64,000 bases of DNA, from contig OY282382.1 of the NCBI GenBank assembly GCA_958295905.1, positions 1,326,001 to 1,390,000 on the forward strand, given 5' to 3'. Source of the DNA: an uncultured Vicinamibacterales bacterium. GTDB taxonomy: Bacteria > Acidobacteriota > Vicinamibacteria > Vicinamibacterales > UBA8438. A program made the translations under genes and the position numbers. Positions 41,444 through 51,097 of this stretch are shown here, piece after piece (the stretch's first letter is position 1; each line of letters starts with the position of its first letter). The notes under the pieces are model-generated. The model made no database searches. It had not been told where the DNA came from and saw only the letters and a program-made list of their open reading frames with translations.

Positions 41444-43870
41444 ATGCCGAAGACCTTTGTCGCGCGGTTCGCCACTGGAGTAGTGCTCGCCCTCGGTTTC
41501 ACGTCCGCGGGGCCGACCCAGGCCGAAGCCGGGGTGCCGGTCGGCGTCGCCGCCCACCGGGCGCTGCTCGACCGCTACTGCGTTACCTGCCACAACGAGA
41601 GCGTGGTGAACGGGGAAGGGCGGCCCGCGTCGCCCCTCGTCGGGCAGCTCCGCGCCGTCGGGCTGACCCTCGACACCCTCGACCTCGCCGATGTCGGCGC
41701 CCGCGCCGGCGAGTGGGAGCGGGTCGTCCGCAAGGTGCGGGGCGGGGTCATGCCCCCGGCCGGGCGCCCCCGGCCCGAGGCCGCCGTCCTCGACGGGTTC
41801 CTCGACTGGCTCGAGGGCGAGCTCGACGGCGCCTGGGCCGCGACCCGCGACCCCGGCCGGTCCGCCACCTTCCACCGCCTGAACCGCACCGAGTACCGCA
41901 ACGCCGTCCGCGACCTCCTCGCGGTCGAGATCGACGCCGCCGACTTCCTGCCCGCCGACGACTCGAGCTTCGGCTTCGACAACATCGGCGGCGTCCTGAA
42001 GATGTCGCAGGCGCTGATGGAGCGCTACCTCGCGGCCGCCCGCACCATCAGTCGGCTCGCGGTGGGCAGCCCGCCGCCCGCCGTGTCCGCCGACACCTAC
42101 GAGGCGGCCCAGGACCTGCCGCAGCACGGCCGGGTCGAGCAGTTGCCCTTCGGCACCCGCGGCGGCCTCCACATCGAGCACCTGTTCCCGCAGGACGCCG
42201 GCTACGACGTCCGCATCGAGCTGACCGGCGCCCGCCGGCTCCGCGAGACCCACGACCTCGAGGTGACCGTCGACGGCGAACCCGTCAAGCTGTTCACCCT
42301 CGGCCCGCCGCCGGCGGACGGGGCCTCCGGCAACCCCTACGCGCAGGCGTCGACCATCGGCTTCCGCCTGCCCGTCGCGGCCGGGCCCCGCGAGGTCGGG
42401 GTGACCTTCCACAAACAGCCGTCGTCCCTCGTCGAGCAGGTCCGCGAGCCGTTCCCGAACCCCCGGGTGGCCGGCAACACCGGCGGCCCCGCGGGGGCGC
42501 AGCCGTTCGTGCGCAGCGTCACCATCACCGGCCCCTACGACGCGGCCGGCGCCCCCGACACCCCGTCCCGCGCCCGCATCTTCACGTGCCGCGCGGCCGA
42601 GGCGGCGGCCGAGCCCGCGTGCGCCCGCGGGATCGTGTCCGCCCTCGCCCGCCGCGCCTACCGCCGCCCCCCGTCGGGGGGTGAGCTCGCGGTGCTGCTC
42701 GACTTCTACGAGCAGGGCCGGCAGGACGGCGGCAGCTTCGACGACGGCGTAGAGCTGGCCCTGCGGCGCCTCCTCGTCAGCCCCGAGTTCCTCTACCGCA
42801 TCGAGGCCGATCCCGACGGGGCCGCCCCCGGCGCGCCGTACCCGGTCTCCGACCTCGATCTGGCGTCGCGGCTCTCGTTCTTCCTCTGGAGCAGCATCCC
42901 CGACGACGCGCTCCTCGCGGCGGCCGAGGCCGGCCGCCTGCGCGGCCCCGGCGAGCTCGGGCGGCAGGTGCGCCGCATGCTGGCCGACCCCCGCTCCGAG
43001 ACCCTGACCACCAACTTCGCGGCCCAGTGGCTGCAGCTCCGCAACCTCGAGACGACGGTGCGCCCCGGCGACCCCTTCTCGGTCGCCTTCGACGAGTCGC
43101 TGCGCCAGAGCATGCTGCGCGAGACGCGGCTGTTCGTCGACAGCATCGTCCGCGAAGACCGCAGCGTCGTCGAGCTGCTCACCGCCGGCTACACGTTCCT
43201 GAACGAGCGGCTCGCCGAGCACTACGGCGTGCCCGGGGTCACCGGCAGCCATTTCCGCCGCGTCGACCTGCCGGCCGACAGCCCCCGGCGCGGCATCCTC
43301 GGGCAGGGCAGTGTGCTCACCCTGACCTCGCACGCCATCCGCACCTCGCCGGTGCTGCGCGGCAAGTGGATTCTCGACAACCTGCTGGGCACGCCGCCGC
43401 CCGATCCGCCGCCCAACATCCCGGCCCTGAACGACCAGCGGACGCAGGCGAAGCGGCCGACGGTGCGGGCGCGGCTCGAGGCCCACCGCAACAACCCCGC
43501 GTGCTCGGCCTGCCACGCCATGATCGATCCCACGGGGTTCGCCCTCGAGAACTTCGACGCCATCGGCCGGTGGCGCGTCGTCGACGAGTCGTTCAACCCC
43601 ATCGACCCGTCCGGGGTGCTGCCCGACGGCCGCGCCTTCGACGGCGTCGCCGAGATGCGCGACACCCTCGCCGGCGACCCCCGGCAGTTCGTCACCACCG
43701 TGACCGAGAAGCTGATGACCTATGCCCTCGGCCGCGGCCTCGAGCACCACGACATGCCGACCCTGCGCCGCATCGTGCGCGAGGCGGCGGTCGACGGCTA
43801 CCGGTTCCAGACCGTGGTCCTCGGCATCGTCACCAGTGATCCGTTCCTGATGAGGAGATCGCAGTCATGA
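41444..43870 (+). CDS. Secreted haem-binding DUF1592/DUF1588-type protein
   Basis: About 808 residues with a signal peptide (FVARFATGVVLALGF...). It has the domain chain common in Planctomycetes and Acidobacteriota: an N-terminal cytochrome-like CVTCHN motif, DUF1587 (FHRLNRTEYRNAVRDLLAVE), a carbohydrate-binding-like middle, DUF1592/DUF1588 (LASRLSFFLWSSIPDD; HAIRTSPVLRGKWILDN), a second CSACHAMIDPTGFALENFDA and DUF1585 at the end. Two CxxCH motifs suggest a di-haem protein. The role is unknown; such genes nearly always precede a DUF1552 gene, as here, with a 4 bp overlap. An upstream ATG at 41369 is possible but would bury the signal peptide. Confidence 0.88.
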   Translation: MPKTFVARFATGVVLALGFTSAGPTQAEAGVPVGVAAHRALLDRYCVTCHNESVVNGEGRPASPLVGQLRAVGLTLDTLDLADVGARAGEWERVVRKVRGGVMPPAGRPRPEAAVLDGFLDWLEGELDGAWAATRDPGRSATFHRLNRTEYRNAVRDLLAVEIDAADFLPADDSSFGFDNIGGVLKMSQALMERYLAAARTISRLAVGSPPPAVSADTYEAAQDLPQHGRVEQLPFGTRGGLHIEHLFPQDAGYDVRIELTGARRLRETHDLEVTVDGEPVKLFTLGPPPADGASGNPYAQASTIGFRLPVAAGPREVGVTFHKQPSSLVEQVREPFPNPRVAGNTGGPAGAQPFVRSVTITGPYDAAGAPDTPSRARIFTCRAAEAAAEPACARGIVSALARRAYRRPPSGGELAVLLDFYEQGRQDGGSFDDGVELALRRLLVSPEFLYRIEADPDGAAPGAPYPVSDLDLASRLSFFLWSSIPDDALLAAAEAGRLRGPGELGRQVRRMLADPRSETLTTNFAAQWLQLRNLETTVRPGDPFSVAFDESLRQSMLRETRLFVDSIVREDRSVVELLTAGYTFLNERLAEHYGVPGVTGSHFRRVDLPADSPRRGILGQGSVLTLTSHAIRTSPVLRGKWILDNLLGTPPPDPPPNIPALNDQRTQAKRPTVRARLEAHRNNPACSACHAMIDPTGFALENFDAIGRWRVVDESFNPIDPSGVLPDGRAFDGVAEMRDTLAGDPRQFVTTVTEKLMTYALGRGLEHHDMPTLRRIVREAAVDGYRFQTVVLGIVTSDPFLMRRSQS

Positions 43871-45210
43871 TCGTCACCCAGAAGTCGCTGTCCCGCCGAA
43901 CCGTGCTGCGCGGCCTCGGGGCCACCGTCGCCCTGCCCCTGCTCGACGCCATGGTGCCGGCGCTCTCGGCCGCGGCCCGCTCGGTGACCGCGCCGGCGCC
44001 GAGGCTGGCGTTCTTCTACGTGCCGAACGGCATTCTCCCCAGGAACTTCCACCCCGCCGGCGCCGGCGGGTCCGACTTCGACCTCACCCCGGTGCTCCAG
44101 CCCCTCGCCGGCCACCGCGACCGGATGACGGTGGTCACCGGGCTCAGCAACTCGGGCGTCGTCAGCCCCAACGAGGGGGGCGGCGTGCACACCCGCGCCC
44201 ACGGCGGCTGGCTGAACGGCATCCTCCCCAAGCGCACCGAGGGGGCCGACATCCGCGCCGGCAAGACCATCGACCAGTACGCCGCCGACAAGCTCGGGGC
44301 CGACACCGCTCTGCGCTCGCTCGAGCTGACGACCGAGTCGAACTACCAGGTCGGCAACTGCGAGAACGGCTACAGTTGCGCGTACCGCAACTCCACGTCG
44401 TGGCTCACCGAGACCACCCCGCTGCCCCACGAGCGCGACCCCCGGGTCGTCTTCCAGCGCCTGTTCGGCGACGGCGGCAGCGTCGAGGCGCGGCTGGCCC
44501 AGATGAGCACCGACCGCAGCATCCTCGACTCGGTCACCGACAGCATCCACCAGCTCGAGAAGCGGGTCGGCGCCGCCGACCGCGCCACCGTCGGCGAGTA
44601 CCTTCAGTCCATCCGCGGGATCGAGCGGCGCATCCAGCGCACCGAGGCCAACCAGGCCTCGACCCCGCTGCCCGCCGTCGACCAGCCCGCCGGGGTCCCC
44701 GACGACTACGAGGAGCACGTCGGTCTGCTGCAGGACATGCTCGTGCTCGCGTTCCAGGCCGACGTCACCCGCGTGAGCTGCATGCAGATGGCCCGCGAGA
44801 CCAGCGGCCGGACGTATCCCCGCATCGGCGTTCCCGAGGCGCACCACACCGTCTCGCACCACCAGCAGGACCCGCACAACATCACGCAGTACACCAAAAT
44901 CAGCCAGTACCAGATGCAGCTCTTCGCCCGGCTCGTCGAGAAGATGCGCAACGCCCCCGACGGCGACGGCACCCTGCTCGACCACGCCATCCTGCTGCAC
45001 GGCGCAGGCATGGGCGACGGCGACCAGCACACCCCCTACAACCTGCCCATCACCCTCATGGGCGGCGGCTGCGGCCAGCTCGCCGGCAACCGCCACCTCG
45101 TCTACGACCTGCACACCCCGTTCATGAACCTCGGGCTCACCCTGCTCGAGAAGGTCGGGGTGAAGGTGGACCGGATCTCGGACAGCACCGGACCGTTGAC
45201 GGGCGTGTAG
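43867..45210 (+). CDS. DUF1552 protein with Tat signal
   Basis: 447 residues with a twin-arginine leader (LSRRTVLRGLGATVALPLLD). The rest is the DUF1552 domain: LAFFYVPNGILPRNFHPAG, a helical middle and AHHTVSHHQQDPHNITQYTK followed by the LLHGAGMGDGDQHTPYNLP segment rich in His and Asp. The fold is related to sulfatase/alkaline-phosphatase-like proteins, but the activity is not established. It is coupled to the DUF1592 gene by an ATGA overlap, so the two proteins very likely act together in the periplasm. Confidence 0.9.
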   Translation: MIVTQKSLSRRTVLRGLGATVALPLLDAMVPALSAAARSVTAPAPRLAFFYVPNGILPRNFHPAGAGGSDFDLTPVLQPLAGHRDRMTVVTGLSNSGVVSPNEGGGVHTRAHGGWLNGILPKRTEGADIRAGKTIDQYAADKLGADTALRSLELTTESNYQVGNCENGYSCAYRNSTSWLTETTPLPHERDPRVVFQRLFGDGGSVEARLAQMSTDRSILDSVTDSIHQLEKRVGAADRATVGEYLQSIRGIERRIQRTEANQASTPLPAVDQPAGVPDDYEEHVGLLQDMLVLAFQADVTRVSCMQMARETSGRTYPRIGVPEAHHTVSHHQQDPHNITQYTKISQYQMQLFARLVEKMRNAPDGDGTLLDHAILLHGAGMGDGDQHTPYNLPITLMGGGCGQLAGNRHLVYDLHTPFMNLGLTLLEKVGVKVDRISDSTGPLTGV

Positions 45211-45399
45211 CGGGCGGGCGCCACCGGCCCGGCCACGGTCCCGGGTCGTGCTGGCGTCACCGCCCGAACGGGCGGCCCGGCCACGGTCCCGGGTCGTGCG
45301 CCCCCTGTATGGGGGGGCGCCGTTCCCGATGCGCGCCCCCAGTTTGATGAAGAGCTTTGTCGGGCTCGCGATGCCGTTCTCGGCCGGGGCAGGCTGCTC

Positions 45400-46749
45400 G
45401 TGATCACGCGGATCGAGATCGACGGTTTCAAGACGTTCGACCGATTTGCGCTCGACCTGCGTCCATTCACCGCGGTAGTGGGGCCGAACGCGTCCGGCAA
45501 GTCGAATCTGTTCGACGCCATCAAGTTCGTGTCACGTCTGGCGCAGACCGATATCCGCGAGGCGATGCAAGAGTTGCGCGGACGCCCGGAGGAGTTGTTC
45601 CGCCGCACGTCGACCGGAAGTTCCGGCCGCATGGCATTCGCCGTTGAAGTCCTCCTCGAACCCCACGGCGTGGACGCGTTCGGAAAGCCCTTCGAGCTAC
45701 GGACCCAACGCCTTCGTTATGAACTGGAGATCGCCGTGCGGACGGGCGCCGACCGGCGCCTCGAAGGCGTGTACGTTCAACGGGAGCACTGCTCGCCGAT
45801 AAGGTCGAAAGAGCCGAAAGAAGAACGTGCCTCGACGGCGTGGAAGGCCGGATCCGTCAAGTATGGTCGACAATCGAAGCCCTTCATCGCGACACGTTCC
45901 GGGTCCGGCAACGAGTCGAACGTCATCGAGATCCGTCAGGACGGTCCCGGTAAGAGAGGGCGTCCGCTGGCCCTGTCTGCCACGGAGGCGTCCCGTACAG
46001 GCCTGTCCACGGTGACGACGGCCGAGTTTCCGCACCTTTATGCGCTCCGCACCCTGTTGTCGTCTGTCCAGTTCCTGCAGATCGATCCGCAGGCTTCGAG
46101 GCGTGCGACCGATCGGCTTGCCCCGCGGCGGCTGCTCCCCGACGCCTCGAATCTCGCCACCGTGCTCGCCAAGCTCATGGAGGAGACGAGGACCGACGAA
46201 CGCCCGAAGGGGCTTCTGTCGGATGTCGCCGCAGACTTGTCGTCGCTGATTCCGTCGGTCGCCGATCTCGAAGTTCGCGACGATCCTGGGGACGCGGAGT
46301 ACTCGTTCGCCCTCAAGCTTGGCGATGCGTTGTCCTTCAGTTCCCGCGTGATCTCGGACGGCACGCTTCGTCTTCTGGCCCTGGTGACCATGCTGAACGA
46401 TCCCGGGCATGGAGGCGTTCTCTGTTGGGAAGAGCCGGAGAACGGCGTCCACGAGGCGCGAATACCCGCGCTGATCAAGCTGGTCCGGAGCGCGGCGGGT
46501 TGCGCCGACTCTCCGCAGCCACAGCATGCCTGCTTTCAGATCTTGGTGAACACGCATTCTCCAGTCGTGATGTCTGCGCTGGCGGACGACGAAGTCGTCG
46601 CTTCGGACGTCATCTCCACGCTGATGCCGGAGACCCAATCGCGAACGTCCCGAACGCGGATGAGAAGCGGGGTGTTCTCAGACCCGGAGGACGGGCTCAC
46701 CCGTTCCGAGGTCGAGGAGCTACTGCGCCGACACGTGGAGACCGCGTGA
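45400..46749 (+). CDS. AAA (ABC-type, AAA_21) ATPase, candidate defence component
   Basis: 449 residues starting at a GTG. Walker A is GPNASGKSNLFDAIKF (residues ~28-43), the signature region is SDGTLRLLALVTML and Walker B is GVLCWEEPENGVHEARIPAL, followed by the switch histidine in LVNTHSPVVMSAL. This is the OLD/RloA/PARIS-type SMC-like ATPase layout. It is followed one base later by a DUF4276-like gene. Such pairs act as anti-phage abortive systems in known cases (AbiL, PARIS), which is the inferred role here. A truncated second copy of its beginning is at 29084-29169. Confidence 0.85.
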   Translation: MITRIEIDGFKTFDRFALDLRPFTAVVGPNASGKSNLFDAIKFVSRLAQTDIREAMQELRGRPEELFRRTSTGSSGRMAFAVEVLLEPHGVDAFGKPFELRTQRLRYELEIAVRTGADRRLEGVYVQREHCSPIRSKEPKEERASTAWKAGSVKYGRQSKPFIATRSGSGNESNVIEIRQDGPGKRGRPLALSATEASRTGLSTVTTAEFPHLYALRTLLSSVQFLQIDPQASRRATDRLAPRRLLPDASNLATVLAKLMEETRTDERPKGLLSDVAADLSSLIPSVADLEVRDDPGDAEYSFALKLGDALSFSSRVISDGTLRLLALVTMLNDPGHGGVLCWEEPENGVHEARIPALIKLVRSAAGCADSPQPQHACFQILVNTHSPVVMSALADDEVVASDVISTLMPETQSRTSRTRMRSGVFSDPEDGLTRSEVEELLRRHVETA

Positions 46750-46750
46750 C

Positions 46751-47401
46751 ATGTATCTGGCGTACGCGTTGTTCTGCGAGGGAGCCTCCGACTTCTCGTA
46801 CTTCGAGGTGCTGCTTCCGCGCGTCATCGAGTCGACGGTCATGGAGGTCGGTAAGGTGATCGTGGAGGTCCGAGACACGCCCAGCGTGCGTCTGGGCCGG
46901 AAGGGCCGATCGGTGGAGCAAGTGGCGGCGGAAGCGTGTCGCGGCCGTGAGGCGTTCCACCTCGTGTTCGTACACGCCGACACGGGCGGCCGAGGCCAAC
47001 TCGCAAGGGTGAGCCATCGCAGCACCGCTTATTGCGAGAAAATGCATGAGCGGTGCGAGTTGCGTGCGGAGCGATGCGTGCTTCTGCTGCCCGCCTCCAT
47101 GACCGAATCGTGGGTCCTGGCAGATCCGCAGGCGGTGCTCGACACGCTCGGATATCGGGGCCGCCCATCAGACCTTGGTCTGCCGATTGACGCGGGGAAG
47201 GCGGAGGTGCATCCGAATCCGAAGACGTGCCTCGACTCGGCGCTTCGTGCGGTTCGAGGCCCCCGAAGGTCCCGTGGCGAGACGCTCCTGCCGGCCATTG
47301 CCCAACGCCAGTCCATTGACGCCCTGCGACGATCGAAGTCGTTTTGCGAGTTCGAGCGCAGCCTCCATGCGGGGCTGCGTGATCTGGGAATTGTGAGGTA
47401 G
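46751..47401 (+). CDS. DUF4276-like (TOPRIM-type) partner of the ATPase
   Basis: 216 residues. It starts LAYALFCEGASDFSYFEVLL, where the Glu of CEG is the usual first metal ligand of TOPRIM-like folds. VFVHADTGGRG follows with an Asp, and the TESWVLADPQAV segment matches the EAWLLAD motif of DUF4276. The gene is one base below the ATPase. In related two-gene systems the ATPase senses a phage factor and releases the TOPRIM-type toxin, a nuclease or tRNase. That activity is inferred from family and context, not shown. Confidence 0.75.
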   Translation: MYLAYALFCEGASDFSYFEVLLPRVIESTVMEVGKVIVEVRDTPSVRLGRKGRSVEQVAAEACRGREAFHLVFVHADTGGRGQLARVSHRSTAYCEKMHERCELRAERCVLLLPASMTESWVLADPQAVLDTLGYRGRPSDLGLPIDAGKAEVHPNPKTCLDSALRAVRGPRRSRGETLLPAIAQRQSIDALRRSKSFCEFERSLHAGLRDLGIVR

Positions 47402-47496
47402 GGCGTCGGTTCCGGGGGCGCCCGCCGTCAACTCCCTCCATGTGGGGTTGCGTGATCCGGGAATTGCGGTGAGGCGGGGAGGCGTCCCGTCCGTGC

Positions 47497-47502
47497 TAGT
47501 AT
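47497..47502 (+). promoter_or_regulatory. -10 box TAGTAT for ankyrin gene
   Basis: TGCTAGTAT is an extended -10 form. A start near 47509 gives a ~41 nt leader with AAGGGGG as ribosome site before the ATG at 47550. Confidence 0.5.
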
Positions 47503-47549
47503 CGGACCCCGCGTTGGAGAGAGCCGGGCCGTCGGAACAAGGGGGCGTC

Positions 47550-49184
47550 ATGCAGGTCAGCAGCAGTGGAAAGTCGTACGCGTCGGTGGCCGTCGCCCTG
47601 CTCGTCGCCGGCCTCGTCGCCGCGGCTTCGGCCGAGGCCGGCGCCCGGCGCGCCGCGCCGCTCGTCGAGGCGGTCAAGGCGGTCGACGTCGACCGGGTGC
47701 GGGCGCTCGTGGGCGATCCCGCGGTCGACGTGAACGCGGCGGGGCCCGACGGGGCGACGGCCCTGCACTGGGCGGCGCACAAGGACGATGCGCGCCTGGT
47801 CGCGTTGCTGCTCGAAGCGGGCGCCGACGCGGCCGCGGCCAACCGCTACGGCGTGCGGCCGATATCGCTCGCGGCCGAGAACGGCAACGCCGCCGTCGTC
47901 GAGGCGCTGCTCGAGGCCGGGGCCGACCCCAACGCCACCCTGCGGGGCGGCGAGACGGCCTTGATGACGGCCGCGCGCACCGGCGACGCGGCGACGATTC
48001 GCGCCCTGCTGGTGCGGGGCGCCGACCCCAACGTCCGCGACGGCTTCCGGGGCCAGACCGCCCTGATGTGGGCGGCGGCCCGCAACAACGCGGCCGCGGT
48101 GCACGCGCTGGCCGAGCTCGGGGCCGACGTGCACGCGAAGACCGCGACGGCGGGGCGGGCTCCCCGCGGGAACCGGCTGTTCTACGCGCCGCCGCCGACC
48201 GGCTTCACCGCCCTCATGTTCGCGGCCCGCGGCGGGCATCTCGACGCGCTGCGGGTGCTGCTCGAGGCGGGCGCCGACGTCAACGACACCCTGTCCGACG
48301 GGCAGAGCGCGCTCGTCGTCGCGGTCGCCAACGCCAACTGGGAGCTCGCCGGCCACCTGCTCGACCGCGGCGCCGACCCGAACCTCGCGGGGGCCGGCTG
48401 GAACGCCCTGCACCAGTTGCTGCGGACGCGCCGCATGAACACCGGGTTCGGGTTCCCCGGTCCCATCCCCGCCGGCCGCGTCGACAGCATCGACGTGCTG
48501 AAGAAGATGATCGCGCGGGGCGGCGACGTCGACGCGCGCATGACCACCAACGGCATGAAGGACGGCCAGCGCAACCGGTTGAACCGGCTCGGCGCCACCC
48601 CCTTCTTCCTCGCCGCCAAGGTCACCGACACCGAGGCCATGCGGGTGCTCGTCGACGCGGGGGCCGACGCGGTGACCCCGAACGCCGACGGCACCACCCC
48701 CCTGATGGTCGCGGCGGGGCTCGCCATCTGGAACCCCGGCGAGGACGGCGGCTCGCTGCCGGGACAGGAGGACGAGGTGCTCGAGGCGGTCAGGATGTGC
48801 GTCGAGCTCGGCAACGACGTCCACGCCGTGAACTACCGGGGCGAGACCGCCCTGCACGGGGCCGCGTTCCGGGGCGCCAACAACGTCGTCGAGTATCTGG
48901 TCGAACAGGGCGCCGACATGGACGCGCGCACCGAGCTCGGCTACTCGCCCCTCGCCATCGCCGACGGCTTCAGCTACTCCGACTTCTACAAGGCCCAGAA
49001 GCACACCGCGGCCCTGCTGCGCGACCTCATGAAGGCCCGCGGCATCCCCACCGGCGGCGCGGGGCACGCCATTCCCGGCACCCTCTGCTACGACTGCCTC
49101 CAGACCCGCGGCGACCAAATCGCCGACCGCGTGCGCTGGGAGGCCGAGCTGGAAGCCGAGTTCAACGCGCAGCAGGAGCCGTAA
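47550..49184 (+). CDS. Secreted ankyrin-repeat protein
   Basis: 544 residues with a signal peptide (VAVALLVAGLVAAASAEAGA). About ten ankyrin units follow, for example GATALHWAAHKDDARLVALL, GETALMTAARTGDAATIRAL and GETALHGAAFRGANNVVEYL. A non-repeat insertion near residue 290 contains RTRRMNTGFGFPGPIPAGRV. The C-terminus has a Cys pair (TLCYDCLQTRGDQ) and a charged helix; similar endings occur in acidobacterial ankyrin proteins beside c-type cytochromes. A protein-protein scaffold role in the periplasm is likely; the partner is unknown. Confidence 0.9.
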   Translation: MQVSSSGKSYASVAVALLVAGLVAAASAEAGARRAAPLVEAVKAVDVDRVRALVGDPAVDVNAAGPDGATALHWAAHKDDARLVALLLEAGADAAAANRYGVRPISLAAENGNAAVVEALLEAGADPNATLRGGETALMTAARTGDAATIRALLVRGADPNVRDGFRGQTALMWAAARNNAAAVHALAELGADVHAKTATAGRAPRGNRLFYAPPPTGFTALMFAARGGHLDALRVLLEAGADVNDTLSDGQSALVVAVANANWELAGHLLDRGADPNLAGAGWNALHQLLRTRRMNTGFGFPGPIPAGRVDSIDVLKKMIARGGDVDARMTTNGMKDGQRNRLNRLGATPFFLAAKVTDTEAMRVLVDAGADAVTPNADGTTPLMVAAGLAIWNPGEDGGSLPGQEDEVLEAVRMCVELGNDVHAVNYRGETALHGAAFRGANNVVEYLVEQGADMDARTELGYSPLAIADGFSYSDFYKAQKHTAALLRDLMKARGIPTGGAGHAIPGTLCYDCLQTRGDQIADRVRWEAELEAEFNAQQEP

Positions 49185-49208
49185 GGGGTCAGCGCCGCAG
49201 AGGCCGCG

Positions 49209-50327
49209 CTACTGCACGCGGAGCTCGCGGTCGAGCCTGACCACCGCGCCGCCGAGGCCGCCGGTGGGGCGGCGGGTGTAGCGCATGTCCGCGATCGAGA
49301 CGTGGTACCCGTCGGTGGTCTCCTCGACCGCGTAGGCGGGGAACCGCTTCCAGGCCGCGAAGCCCCGGACGTGGGGGGCGGTCAGCGCCGCCGCGGTGAT
49401 CGGCCCCTCGGGGCCGCGCGGCGCGGGGGCGGCCACTTGGCGCAGGGGAGGGCCGGTCAGCCAGTCGAGCGCGTAGAAGCGGTAGCGCTCGGGGCCGGCG
49501 ACGACGATGTTGCGGCGGAACGGGTTGCCGGGCACGGGAATCGCCAGCACCTCGCCCGGCGCCGCGCCCTCCTGCTGCGCGAGCAGCGCCGACACCTGCG
49601 CCTCGGCCGCCCGCGACGCCGCCGCCATGCCCCCGGCGTAGAGCGCCACCCCGGCCAGGCACGCGGCCGCGATTTGCGGGTGCCGGCCGCGTCCTGCGCC
49701 CGTCGCCCGCGCCCACGCGATGGCTGCGAGGCCCGCCCCCCACAGCCACGCGGTGGCCGGCGGCGTGTCCGCGAACCGGCCGAACCCGATGACCAGCCCC
49801 GTCACCGCGGTCGCCGTCCCCCCCAGCAGCAGCCACGCGGCCGCGCCTGCCCGCGACGCCGAGTGGGCCAGCACCACCGTCAGGCCGCCCAGCAACCACA
49901 CCCACGGGTCGATGATGAACAGCGCGTCGCCGTAGAACCACGTGTCGTCGAACGGCATCAGGAACCGTACGCCGTAGGTGTTCAGCCAGTCGAGGGCGGG
50001 GTGGCTGAGTACCGCCACCGAAGTCAGCCGCAGCAGCGGTCCCGCCCGCGCCGTCGGCGCCCGCCCGCGCCGCCGCGCCACCACCCGGTCGAGCAGCAGC
50101 AGGACCGCCGTCAGCACCAGCGGCAGCACCACCATTGCCAGCACCCCGTGCGTCCACCCGCGCCGGAACCCCAGCGACAGGTCGCGGCTGATGAACATGG
50201 TGACGGCGTCGATGTCGGGGGCGTTGGCCGCGAGCACCCCGGCCGGGGCGGCCAGCGCCGCCGTCCCGTTCCGCAGGCGCGTCTCGGCGAGGGTGGCGCC
50301 GACGAGGGTGTGGGCGAGGGGGTCCAT
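49209..50327 (-). CDS. YdjM/YbcI-type membrane-bound metal-dependent hydrolase (DUF457-like)
   Basis: 372 residues. The start MDPLAHTLVGATLAE and the later ANAPDIDAV, RRGWTHGVLAMV and LSHPALDWLNTYGVRFLMPF are the His/Asp motifs of this integral membrane family, annotated as metal-dependent hydrolases. About six hydrophobic segments come first; the C-terminal ~110 residues are soluble (FRRNIVVAGPERYRFYALDW). Substrate unknown. It lies just downstream of the nine-copy array on the same strand (13 bp after the last copy), so read-through from the array is possible. Confidence 0.85.
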   Translation of the reverse strand: MDPLAHTLVGATLAETRLRNGTAALAAPAGVLAANAPDIDAVTMFISRDLSLGFRRGWTHGVLAMVVLPLVLTAVLLLLDRVVARRRGRAPTARAGPLLRLTSVAVLSHPALDWLNTYGVRFLMPFDDTWFYGDALFIIDPWVWLLGGLTVVLAHSASRAGAAAWLLLGGTATAVTGLVIGFGRFADTPPATAWLWGAGLAAIAWARATGAGRGRHPQIAAACLAGVALYAGGMAAASRAAEAQVSALLAQQEGAAPGEVLAIPVPGNPFRRNIVVAGPERYRFYALDWLTGPPLRQVAAPAPRGPEGPITAAALTAPHVRGFAAWKRFPAYAVEETTDGYHVSIADMRYTRRPTGGLGGAVVRLDRELRVQ

Positions 50328-50339
50328 GGCGCGGGGCGG

Positions 50340-50936
50340 TTACCCGGCGGCGGGGGCGTGGCCGGGCACGTCGGTCTTCGCCCGCTCGCCGAGCAGATGG
50401 CGGTACAGGTCGTCGAACCGGCCGTTGAGGCCGTCGAAGCGCTGGTGGAGGGCCGCCGCGTCGGCGCGGGTCCGCTCGTCGAGCCTTGCGATGCTACCGC
50501 AGATGGCGGCGTGGGCGGCCTCGTTCTGCCTCTCCGCCGTCTCGAACCGTCTGTCCATCGCCTCGAAGCGCTCCGTCCACCGTGCGTCCATCGCCTCCAG
50601 GCGTTCGCGGCTTGCTTTTTCCGCCATGTCGAAGCGTTCGCGGCTTGCTCTTTCCGCCATCTCGAAGCGTTCGCGGCTTGCCTTTTCCGCCATGTCGAAG
50701 CGCTCCGTCCACCGCTTGTCGACCGCCTCGAACTGCTTGTCGACCGCCTCGAACCGCTTGTCGACCGCCTCGAACTGCTTGTCGACCGCTTCGAACCGCT
50801 TGTCGATGTGCCGCTCCATCGTGTCGAACCGGTTTCCCTGCGCCCTCCACAGGGCTGCGAACAGCGCGACCCCCGTTCCGATGGCCGTCAGCCCCGTCCC
50901 GATCACTGCCAGTATCGTCGCATCCATCATCGTCAT
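50340..50936 (-). CDS. Membrane-anchored coiled-coil protein A1 (nine-copy array)
   Basis: Last gene (by transcription) of nine tandem paralogs of unknown function. 198 residues: an N-terminal membrane helix (ILAVIGTGLTAIGTGVALFA), GNRFDTMERHIDKRFEA, heptads of the form VDKQFEA, hendecads of the form MAEKASRERFE, then MDARWTERFEAMDRRFE and the constant end QNEAAHAAICGSIARLDERT ... FDDLYRHLLGERAKT. A1 has four VDK heptads and three hendecads. The start is MTMMDAT rather than MTTMDAT; GAAGGG touches the first ATG, so the second or third Met may be used. Predicted single-pass membrane protein with a long soluble coiled coil. Confidence 0.8.
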   Translation of the reverse strand: MTMMDATILAVIGTGLTAIGTGVALFAALWRAQGNRFDTMERHIDKRFEAVDKQFEAVDKRFEAVDKQFEAVDKRWTERFDMAEKASRERFEMAERASRERFDMAEKASRERLEAMDARWTERFEAMDRRFETAERQNEAAHAAICGSIARLDERTRADAAALHQRFDGLNGRFDDLYRHLLGERAKTDVPGHAPAAG

Positions 50937-51097
50937 CCCTTCAAGCCGGTCCCCGTGCCCGCCGGCGCCGCCCGCCGGCGGGCAACGCGGATGACGCAAC
51001 CCGCGTGCCAACGGGACCCTGCCGGCTGCCCGGCGGCGGGGGCGTGGCCTCGACGGGCGGCGCTGTCGCGCACGGCCGAGAAACGGGACCCCGCCGG

